A DNA stretch of 35,743 nt from Clostridia bacterium (GTDB taxonomy: Bacteria; Bacillota; Clostridia; Christensenellales; UBA1242): assembly GCA_017625505.1 (NCBI GenBank), contig JAGAKV010000005.1:1-35743 (forward strand), read 5' to 3'. A model generated the notes under the pieces. The model was given only the letters and a program-made list of their open reading frames with translations, ran no database searches and was not told the DNA's origin. Positions 30,391 to 35,743 of this stretch are shown piece after piece. The first letter of the stretch is position 1. Each line of letters starts with the position of its first letter. The position numbers and the translations under genes were made by a program.

Positions 30391-30864
30391 ATGAAGAAAA
30401 GAACAAAGATCATTGTAATTACAGCTATGGTGTTACTACTTGGTATAACAGGATATTTAAACGTAATGATAAACAATTCTGTGTCGAATGGCACGCCAGC
30501 ACAAACGACTCAGACGGCAAGCTATTTTCAAACATACAGATCAACGCGAGAATCTACCAGAGATCAAGAAATGCTTTACTATGATGCAATTATATCAAAT
30601 GAGACTTCTACTTCTGACGCAATCAAAAACGCTGAAAGCTTAAAGCTTGATCTTATTGCTCAAATGGAGCAGGAATTGGTGATTGAAGGGCTTATTAAGG
30701 CAAAGGGATTTGAAGATTGCATTGTTTCAATGCTTGACGGCAATGTGAACGCAGTTGTAAAGGCCAAAGAGCTTTCTTCCACCGAAGTGGCGCAGATTTT
30801 AGCGGTAATTCAGTCACAACTTAACACAAGTTTGGAAAATATCAAAATTATTCCAGTAGAATAA
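30391..30864 (+). CDS. spoIIIAH: Stage III sporulation protein AH
   Basis: SpoIIIAH spans the mother-cell membrane and zips to forespore SpoIIQ across the gap. The 157-residue product has one N-terminal span (about 6-24), a Thr/Gln/Ser-rich linker and a YscJ/FliF-like ring domain (LIAQMEQELVIEGLIKAKGF, NVNAVVKAKELSSTEVAQIL). It is clearly shorter than the 218 residues of Bacillus, with the linker reduced. AAAGGAG precedes the ATG, 11 bases after the AG stop. No spoIIQ gene lies in the window. Confidence 0.93.
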   Translation: MKKRTKIIVITAMVLLLGITGYLNVMINNSVSNGTPAQTTQTASYFQTYRSTRESTRDQEMLYYDAIISNETSTSDAIKNAESLKLDLIAQMEQELVIEGLIKAKGFEDCIVSMLDGNVNAVVKAKELSSTEVAQILAVIQSQLNTSLENIKIIPVE

Positions 30865-30894
30865 TTGCATTATGGAAAAGTTTTGTGCTATAAT
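30865..30894 (+). promoter_or_regulatory. Promoter of asp23-nusB-xseA-xseB, extended -10
   Basis: TTGCAT (30865-30870) and TATAAT (30889-30894) are 18 bases apart with TG at 30886-30887. The expected start (about 30901) is 3 bases before the TAGGAG ribosome site. Confidence 0.8.
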
Positions 30895-30915
30895 ACTAAA
30901 GAATAGGAGAAAACT

Positions 30916-31275
30916 ATGACAAAAACAACATTAAAGAAAAAAGGAAAAGTTGAAATTGATAGAGATATCCTCTTGTCAATTATCAATCTTGCAGCAAAAG
31001 AAATCAATGGCGTTGAGTCTCTGACAAACGCTGAGCTGCCTCTCGTTCGCCGAATGAACAAAAAGAAAAGCGAAGGGGTTGTAATTAAATTTGATTTAAA
31101 CGGTGCGCTTAATGTCGATGTTTATATTCGCGTTTACATTGGCTATAGCGTTCCAGATATTGCATACAGAGTTCAAGAGAATATTAAAAACTCTTTAAAC
31201 TCTATGGTGGGAATCAAACCAGGAAAAATCAATGTCCATGTATGTGGCGTTGCAGTTGACGAGGAAAACAGATGA
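30916..31275 (+). CDS. Asp23/Gls24 (DUF322, YqhY-like) envelope-stress-type protein
   Basis: A 119-residue protein of the Asp23/Gls24 family. It shows IDRDILLSIINLAAKEINGV, a short positively charged loop (LVRRMNKKKSEGVV), VDVYIRVYIGYSVPDIAYRVQENIK and MVGIKPGKINVHVCGV near the end. The Bacillus homologue upstream of nusB is YqhY, linked to control of fatty-acid synthesis; the same location here (overlapping nusB by 4 bases) supports that sub-type. There is no membrane segment. Confidence 0.9.
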   Translation: MTKTTLKKKGKVEIDRDILLSIINLAAKEINGVESLTNAELPLVRRMNKKKSEGVVIKFDLNGALNVDVYIRVYIGYSVPDIAYRVQENIKNSLNSMVGIKPGKINVHVCGVAVDEENR

Positions 31276-31664
31276 GAACACAAGCACGAGAACTTGCCTT
31301 TAAATTAATATTCGAAAGACTTTTCGTTAAAGAAAACTATAGCTTTGACGAAGAGTTTTTTGCTGTTATTAAGAAAGAGGAAGATAGAGAATTTTCAAAA
31401 CAACTAGTAACTAGCTTTGAAAACAACCGAGAAGAAGTTGAGCAACTTGTTTCTTCAAAACTTATTGGTTATTCACTTGACAGGGTGTATAAAATTGACC
31501 TAGCGCTTCTTTATCTTGCGGTGACTGAAATCAATTATCTTCAAACACCTCATCAAGTTGTTGTAAATGAGGTGGTAGAGCTTTCAAAACAGTTTTCAAC
31601 CGAGAAGAGTAGCCGTTTCATTAATGGTGTATTAGCGGCAATTATTAAGGGGAAAAATGACTGA
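31272..31664 (+). CDS. nusB: Transcription antitermination factor NusB
   Basis: NusB with S10 binds the boxA RNA of rRNA leaders and supports processive rRNA transcription. The 130-residue all-helical protein has RTQARELAFKLIFERLF at the N-terminus, SLDRVYKIDLALLYLAVTEI in the centre and HQVVVNEVVELSKQFSTEKS plus RFINGVLAAI at the end, matching the family throughout. Its start overlaps asp23 (ATGA) and its end overlaps xseA by 8 bases. Confidence 0.96.
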   Translation: MRTQARELAFKLIFERLFVKENYSFDEEFFAVIKKEEDREFSKQLVTSFENNREEVEQLVSSKLIGYSLDRVYKIDLALLYLAVTEINYLQTPHQVVVNEVVELSKQFSTEKSSRFINGVLAAIIKGKND

Positions 31665-32832
31665 AGCAATTACCGTATCAAAGTTAAATGGCTATATAAA
31701 ACAGATTTTTGACGCGGAAGAACTCCTCCACAACATACCAGTTGTAGGGGAGGTTTTTGGTGTAAGTATATCACGCAACGTGATATATTTTTCGCTTAAG
31801 GATGAAAACGCCACACTGCCATGTGTTTGTTTTTATCCTGCTCTTGCAAGTGAAATTATTGAAGGGGCAAAGTTAGTCGCTGTTGGCAGTCCAAACTTCT
31901 ATGTAAAGGGAGGAAAATTAAACTTCAACGTTTCCCGCGTTGAAAAAGTTGGTCAAGGGAAACTTTACGAAGAATTTATCAAGCTTAAGCAAAAGTTGGA
32001 AAGTGAAGGACTTTTTGATCCTTTGCATAAAAAACAGATTCCAAGTAATATTAAAAGAATCGGTGTGATTACTTCGCGAGAAGGCGCGGTTATTCAGGAT
32101 ATCAAAAATGTGGCATGGCGAAGAAATCCCAGCGTGGATATTGTTTTGTTCAATACAAAAGTGCAAGGGAATTTTGCAGAAAATGAGATTGCTCATGCTA
32201 TTGAGGTGATGGGCAACTATAATGACATAGATGTTGTTGTTGTAGCACGTGGAGGAGGCTCTCTTGAGGACTTATGGGCATACAACACAGAAATAGTTGC
32301 GCGTGCTGTGTTTGCATGTCCTAAGCCCATTATTTCAGCTGTGGGGCATGAAACAGACTTTACTATTATCGACTTTGTGAGCGATTTAAGAGCGCCAACA
32401 CCTTCCGCAGCGGCAGAGCTTCTTACTTACAACGTTTCTGACAAAAAATTTGAACTAGCGTCCTTAAGTAATAGCTTTTTAAAGAGCATCGATTTTTATA
32501 TGACCGGCCGGTATAGTCAATTGGAAAACAACCGACTAGTCTTAAGCGGATTAAGCGAAAAGGTGTTGTTGAATGCCAAAACGCAAGTTGACAGTTTGGG
32601 ACAAAGCCTCATTAGCAGCTATGAAAGATATTTAAATCAGCAGTATTATGAGCTTGGAATATGTGAGAATACTCTTTCAAAAATCAACCCCTTAAGCATA
32701 TTAAATAAGGGTTATGCTAAAGTTGAGCAATGCGGAAAATCAATTTTTGCCAAAAACGAGCTCAACATGCAGGAAAAAATAAAAGTGATATTTAAAGACG
32801 GAGAAATTATTGCCTCTTTGAAAGGAGAATAA
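31657..32832 (+). CDS. xseA: Exodeoxyribonuclease VII large subunit
   Basis: XseA with several XseB copies degrades single-stranded DNA to oligonucleotides. The 391-residue protein has the N-terminal OB fold (SRNVIYFSLKDENATLPCV, residues about 35-60) and the catalytic core with RIGVITSREGAVIQDI, VVVARGGGSLEDLWAYN and SAVGHETDFTIIDFVSD. RAPTPSAAAEL and a coiled-coil region follow, then the LNKGYAKV-type C-terminal segment. It is shorter than the roughly 450 residues of E. coli because the helical region that binds the small subunit is reduced. xseB starts directly at the following base. Confidence 0.96.
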   Translation: MTEAITVSKLNGYIKQIFDAEELLHNIPVVGEVFGVSISRNVIYFSLKDENATLPCVCFYPALASEIIEGAKLVAVGSPNFYVKGGKLNFNVSRVEKVGQGKLYEEFIKLKQKLESEGLFDPLHKKQIPSNIKRIGVITSREGAVIQDIKNVAWRRNPSVDIVLFNTKVQGNFAENEIAHAIEVMGNYNDIDVVVVARGGGSLEDLWAYNTEIVARAVFACPKPIISAVGHETDFTIIDFVSDLRAPTPSAAAELLTYNVSDKKFELASLSNSFLKSIDFYMTGRYSQLENNRLVLSGLSEKVLLNAKTQVDSLGQSLISSYERYLNQQYYELGICENTLSKINPLSILNKGYAKVEQCGKSIFAKNELNMQEKIKVIFKDGEIIASLKGE

Positions 32833-33042
32833 ATGGAAAACAAAATATCTTATGAAGAAGCAGCGAAACAGCTGCAAGAAATAATTGACAAAATTGAAAA
32901 TGGAAAGCTGCCTTTAGATGAGGCGGTAAAGCTTTTCGAAAAAGGGAAAGAGCTCATCTCAATTTGTTATAATTTGCTCGATCAGGCAAAAGGAAAGTTA
33001 ACAGAAATCAAGGAAGTAGCAGGCAAATTAGAAGAAGCCTAA
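32833..33042 (+). CDS. xseB: Exodeoxyribonuclease VII small subunit
   Basis: A 69-residue helical hairpin that binds the large subunit. It shows SYEEAAKQLQEIIDKIENGK and LPLDEAVKLFEKGKELISIC, then a LLDQAKGKLTEI segment: the entire family profile. AAAGGAG lies at the end of xseA, and the start codon follows the xseA stop with no gap, so the subunits are coupled. Confidence 0.95.
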   Translation: MENKISYEEAAKQLQEIIDKIENGKLPLDEAVKLFEKGKELISICYNLLDQAKGKLTEIKEVAGKLEEA

Positions 33043-33079
33043 GGCATATTGAAGGTAAGTAAGGACATATATATACCTT

Positions 33080-33667
33080 ATGAAAAGATATTCAAAAGCA
33101 ACAATTGCATCGTATAAAGGCGCAAAAAAATTTAAATGGGCATTCAATATGCTGGCGATTTCAGTTTTTACATCGTTGCTGCTTGGATATATAAGCCAAA
33201 CTATGCTTACAAGGCTTGGCATTATCGTTGCTACACTTGTTATAATAATTTTTATTTTCTTTGCAGTGTTATTTGACATGATAGGGGTTGCTGTTGTATC
33301 GGCTGAAATAGAGAAATTCAGCCAATGGAAACAACAAAAAATTAAAGGGGCAAGCATGGGGCATCAACTATGTCTCAACTGTGAAAAAGTATGCTCTTTT
33401 TGCGGAGATGTTGTCGGGGATATTTGCAGCACCTTGTATGGCGCAGGGGGTGCATGCGTTGTCGTTGCAATCACCAAAAACTATTCTCAACCAAGCGTTG
33501 TAATGCTGATTTCAATTTCGGTATCTGCAGTTATTGCCGGGCTTACCATTTTCTTTAAAGCACTAATGAAGGAATATTCCTTGAAAAAATCAAACAAAAT
33601 CATTTTAAAGTTGGGTTGGTTTCTCGAAAAATTCATCTTTAAAGAAAAAAGTTGCAAAAAATTATAA
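33080..33667 (+). CDS. Conserved membrane protein with a Cys-rich cytoplasmic segment, function unknown
   Basis: A 195-residue membrane protein. Predicted spans are at about residues 20-38, 45-72 (MLTRLGIIVATLVIIIFIFF), 120-135 and 138-160, with a very basic C-terminal tail. The region at 90-120 is distinctive: KGASMGHQLCLNCEKVCSFC, then GDVVGDICSTLYGAGGACVV, with six Cys in about 35 residues. I have a weak impression of similarity to membrane proteins annotated CorB/DUF21-like in Clostridia, but no cystathionine beta-synthase (CBS) domains are present, so I assign no function. A TAAGGA lies 14 bases before the ATG, further than usual, and an AT-alternating TATATATA stretch directly upstream could be a -10 box. 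It may be co-transcribed with xseB. Confidence 0.7.
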   Translation: MKRYSKATIASYKGAKKFKWAFNMLAISVFTSLLLGYISQTMLTRLGIIVATLVIIIFIFFAVLFDMIGVAVVSAEIEKFSQWKQQKIKGASMGHQLCLNCEKVCSFCGDVVGDICSTLYGAGGACVVVAITKNYSQPSVVMLISISVSAVIAGLTIFFKALMKEYSLKKSNKIILKLGWFLEKFIFKEKSCKKL

Positions 33668-33674
33668 AATATAG

Positions 33675-33703
33675 TTGACAAAAACAAATTAATGTGCTAT
33701 ATT
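33675..33703 (+). promoter_or_regulatory. Promoter of infC-rpmI-rplT, extended -10
   Basis: TTGACA (33675-33680) and TATATT (33698-33703) are 17 bases apart with TG at 33695-33696. Transcription should begin near 33710. Confidence 0.88.
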
Positions 33704-33709
33704 TAAACA

Positions 33710-33836
33710 CGTATGAAAGCAGAAGTTCCACTTCTCACCAGTCAGCAGTAAAGTTAGACTTGGTTTAAAAACTTAATTTCTTTATATTTATATTGAATGG
33801 TTTTTTGGTGGAGTTTTATGCTTCCACCAAATTTTT
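33710..33836 (+). promoter_or_regulatory. infC leader (L20-type autoregulatory leader) with attenuator
   Basis: Three structures are visible. AGAAGT/ACTTCT with a 3-base loop lies at 33721-33735. ACCAGTC (about 33737-33743) can pair with GACTTGGT further on, with one bulge. TTTGGTGGA (33804-33812) with TCCACCAAA (33823-33831) and a T-run forms a terminator before infC. This layout matches the Firmicutes leaders through which ribosomal protein L20 represses infC-rpmI-rplT by premature termination. Confidence 0.75.
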
Positions 33837-33854
33837 ATTTAAAAGGGGATTATA

Positions 33855-34373
33855 ATTATTTTTAAGGAACTTTTAATAAACGAACAAATTTCTGCAGCGC
33901 AGGTTCGTTTAATCGGTGAGAATGGAGAGCAACTTGGAATCGTTTCCAAAGCAGAAGCTCTTGCAAAAGCAGAAGAAGCAGGGCTTGACCTTGTTTTAAT
34001 GTCAGGTGGCACTACACCTCCAGTATGCAAAATTTTAGACTATGGTAAGTTTAAATATGATGCGCTTAAAAAGGATAAGGAAATCAAAAAAGCTCAAAAG
34101 ATTATCGAAACAAAAGAAGTAAGGCTTTCTATGACTATTGAAGAGTATGATATTGCTTATCGCGTTGCAAGTGCGTCAAAATTCCTTCAAGAGGGCAACA
34201 AAGTTAAAGTTGCGCTTAAAATGAAGGGAAGAGAACAAGCTTATGTCAAAAAGGGTATCGAAATCGTAAAAGACTTCTGTGAAAGACTTAGCGAGGTTGG
34301 TACAACTGAAAAACAACCAGAACTCATGGGAAGAAACATCTTTGTAATTATAAGCCCAAAGAAAACAAAATAA
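33855..34373 (+). CDS. infC: Translation initiation factor IF-3, non-canonical ATT start
   Basis: IF-3 prevents premature subunit joining and rejects wrong start codons. Translation in the rpmI-upstream frame gives FKELLINEQISAAQVRLIG, then GENGEQLGIVSKAEALAKAE, and continues to the C-terminal domain (EVRLSMTIEEYDIAYRVASA, VALKMKGREQAYVKKGIEI). No ATG precedes residue 48 or so, so an ATG start at 33999 would delete the N-terminal domain. The SD AAGGGG (33843-33848) points to ATT at 33855 (6 bases) or ATT at 33858 (9 bases). infC of most bacteria uses such AUU/AUA/AUC starts for self-control. With the ATT start the product is 172 residues, the usual length. It is also under leader control. Confidence 0.95.
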   Translation: MIFKELLINEQISAAQVRLIGENGEQLGIVSKAEALAKAEEAGLDLVLMSGGTTPPVCKILDYGKFKYDALKKDKEIKKAQKIIETKEVRLSMTIEEYDIAYRVASASKFLQEGNKVKVALKMKGREQAYVKKGIEIVKDFCERLSEVGTTEKQPELMGRNIFVIISPKKTK

Positions 34374-34386
34374 AGGAGAAAAGATT

Positions 34387-34581
34387 ATGCCAAAACAAAA
34401 AACACATAGTGGTTGCAAAAAGCGTTTCCGTATCACTGGAAGCGGACAGGTTAAGTTTGCAAGACCTGGTAAAGGACACTTCCTTACAAAGAAATCAAAA
34501 GCAAACAAAAGAAAACTTAGAAAGGGATCTTACATTTCTGGAAAGAATGCACAAAACATTAAGACCCTTTTGGCTAAATAG
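34387..34581 (+). CDS. rpmI: 50S ribosomal protein L35
   Basis: A 64-residue basic protein with the full family profile: [20 protein letters not shown], then [20 protein letters not shown] and a C-terminal LRKGSYISG. The canonical Ser/Gly after KTHSG is kept, although a Cys replaces the more usual Ala or Gly next to it. AAAGGAG precedes the ATG. It belongs to the infC-rpmI-rplT unit. Confidence 0.97.
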   Translation: MPKQKTHSGCKKRFRITGSGQVKFARPGKGHFLTKKSKANKRKLRKGSYISGKNAQNIKTLLAK

Positions 34582-34592
34582 GAGGACAACTT

Positions 34593-34934
34593 ATGAGAAT
34601 TAAGAGAGCAGTTAATGCAGTTAAAAAGCGTCGTTCAATCCTTAAAAGTGCTAAGGGTTATAGAGGAGCAAAATCTAAGCTTTACAGAACAGCTAGAGAA
34701 CAAGTAATGAAGAGCGGACAATATGCTTATGTTGGACGTAAACAAAAGAAGAGAGATTTCAGAGCTCTTTGGATTACAAGAATCAATGCAGCTTGCAGAC
34801 AAAACGGAATTTCTTACTCTAAATTCATTGCTGGACTTAAGAGCAAAGGAATTGACCTTAACAGAAAAGTTCTTGCTGATATGGCTGTAAGAGAACCAGA
34901 AGCATTCGCTTCGCTCGTTGGGCAAGTAAAATAA
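34593..34934 (+). CDS. rplT: 50S ribosomal protein L20
   Basis: A 113-residue early-binding 23S rRNA protein and, in Firmicutes, the repressor of its own operon. It shows [28 protein letters not shown] N-terminal helix residues, [40 protein letters not shown] and a globular C-terminal domain ending in [15 protein letters not shown] lies before the ATG. The stop shares one base with the start of the following methyltransferase gene. Confidence 0.98.
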   Translation: MRIKRAVNAVKKRRSILKSAKGYRGAKSKLYRTAREQVMKSGQYAYVGRKQKKRDFRALWITRINAACRQNGISYSKFIAGLKSKGIDLNRKVLADMAVREPEAFASLVGQVK

Positions 34935-35665
34935 TGCTTAGGGCAAGCATCAATCTAATTAAAGATCTAAAAAAGCAAAAGCGTGAAAACGATTTTTTGC
35001 TTTTTTTGGATAACTTTAAAATTATCAAAGACGCAATTGCAGGTGGATTAAAGCCTAAATATATCTTTGTTGATGACGAAAACAATAGTGATTTTGGGAA
35101 TATTGACTGCCCAATTTATAAGGTTGAAAAACATATTATCGAGCAGCTCGCCGACAGCAAAACACCACAAGGAGTAGTTTGTATTGCAGAATACACACCA
35201 CATATTGTGGAATCACCTAAAACAAACTTCTTGGTACTTGATAGGCTGCAGGACCCCGGTAATGTTGGAACGCTTATCCGTACTGCATGCGCGGCTGGTT
35301 TTAAATATGTCTATCTTATTGACAGCGTCAAACCAACCAATTCAAAACTTATCAGAAGCACTGTTGGCACCATTTTCAATACAAACGTCATTTCCATGAC
35401 AAGTGGTGAGTTTGAAAGATGTGCAAAAGAGTGGAAGTTAAACCTACTCGTAGCTGATATGGATGGGGAAAATATCTTTACTTTTAAAACCGAATCGCAG
35501 ATTGGCCTTGTTGTGGGCAATGAAGGGCAAGGAGTCAGTGATAATCTAATTTCTATTTGTTCTCATAAAGTAAAAATCCCTATGCAGAGCGGAGTAGAAA
35601 GCCTTAATGCGGCCGTTTCAGGCGCAATTATCATGTATCAAATCGCAAAAAACAATTTTAGTTAA
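34934..35665 (+). CDS. SpoU/TrmH-family 23S rRNA or tRNA ribose 2'-O-methyltransferase
   Basis: A 243-residue SPOUT-class methyltransferase. The N-terminal substrate-binding domain (about 1-85) resembles SpoU_sub_bind (KQKRENDFLLFLDNFKIIKD, KTPQGVVCIAEY). The catalytic domain has motif 1 LDRLQDPGNVGTLIRTACAA, motif 2 IGLVVGNEGQGVS and motif 3 KIPMQSGVESLNAAVSGAII, with the conserved Asn, Glu and trefoil-knot residues. It resembles RlmB/YsgA proteins; the exact target nucleotide cannot be told. It starts on the last base of the rplT stop (TAATG) and so is translated with the ribosomal operon. It has no visible SD of its own beyond GGGCAAG. Confidence 0.92.
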   Translation: MLRASINLIKDLKKQKRENDFLLFLDNFKIIKDAIAGGLKPKYIFVDDENNSDFGNIDCPIYKVEKHIIEQLADSKTPQGVVCIAEYTPHIVESPKTNFLVLDRLQDPGNVGTLIRTACAAGFKYVYLIDSVKPTNSKLIRSTVGTIFNTNVISMTSGEFERCAKEWKLNLLVADMDGENIFTFKTESQIGLVVGNEGQGVSDNLISICSHKVKIPMQSGVESLNAAVSGAIIMYQIAKNNFS

Positions 35666-35675
35666 GCACTTTTAT

Positions 35676-35705
35676 TTGACATAGCATTTGTCTCAGTGCT
35701 ATACT
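35676..35705 (+). promoter_or_regulatory. Promoter of the next gene, extended -10
   Basis: TTGACA (35676-35681) and TATACT (35700-35705) are 18 bases apart with TG at 35697-35698. Confidence 0.82.
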
Positions 35706-35737
35706 CATACTGAAAAGTACATAAAAGGAGAAAAGTT

Positions 35738-35743
35738 ATGAAA
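35738..35743 (+). CDS. Start of a further gene (two codons only)
   Basis: ATG AAA at the very end of the window, preceded by AAAAGGAG 7 bases upstream and by an extended -10 promoter. The product cannot be told. Confidence 0.65.

Noticed and set aside
33049..33082. Leaderless start for the membrane protein at 33080
   Set aside because: The TATATA repeats give no -10 box with an acceptable -35 spacing, and a distant TAAGGA could serve for ribosome binding.

Overview
The window is a dense, AT-rich stretch of a bacterial chromosome from a spore-forming member of the Clostridia. The evidence is a complete spoIIIAA-AH operon, a T-box-controlled thrS, a PolC-family protein, strong Shine-Dalgarno (SD) sites, and Firmicutes gene neighbourhoods such as ruvX-DUF1292, ytxC-thrS, nusA-ylxR-ylxQ-infB and infC-rpmI-rplT. 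A BspA-type surface protein fits a host-associated, perhaps gut, lineage. That habitat and any finer taxonomy are inference. Every gene but one is on the + strand.

Layout. 1-2.2 kb: ruvX and a DUF1292 gene, a tiny basic low-complexity protein, and the only minus-strand gene, a lipoprotein with an InlB-type repeat. 2.2-5.1 kb: ytxC, then T-box and thrS. 5.1-8.6 kb: yajC, a TIGR04086-type membrane protein, secD and secF. 8.6-10.2 kb: a BspA-like leucine-rich-repeat protein. 10.2-17.2 kb: rpsB-tsf, then frr-uppS-cdsA-rseP and a 515-residue PolC fragment carrying only the N-terminal, OB and exonuclease parts. 17.2-25.4 kb: rimP-nusA-ylxR-ylxQ-infB, a 293-base gap with an unusual cloverleaf-like element, then rbfA-nrnA-truB and an endonuclease IV-like gene. 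25.4-30.9 kb: efp and spoIIIAA-AH. 30.9-33.7 kb: asp23-nusB-xseA-xseB and an unknown membrane protein. 33.7 kb to the end: leader-controlled infC-rpmI-rplT, an rRNA methyltransferase and the first codons of a further gene.

Most genes serve translation (initiation, elongation and recycling factors, ribosomal proteins, ribosome maturation), envelope building (undecaprenyl-PP and CDP-diacylglycerol synthesis), protein export and its surveillance (YajC, SecDF, RseP), and the mother-cell-to-forespore channel. Transcription units are short. Promoters are close to consensus, often with an extended -10 (TGn), and are placed unusually near the start codons. Two genes, the BspA-like protein and the PolC fragment, have promoters placed so that their mRNAs should be leaderless.

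The points most worth following up are: a contiguous four-arm palindromic element between infB and rbfA; SecD and SecF that both lack the transmembrane aspartate thought to couple proton flow; the free-standing PolC N-terminal/exonuclease protein; the genome-style pattern of very short leaders; and a bulged hairpin in the rimP leader. Several genes usually found in these clusters (pyrH, dxr, ispG, ribF) are absent here. No tRNA, rRNA, CRISPR array, insertion sequence or phage gene was seen. No gene-free stretch exceeds 300 bases.
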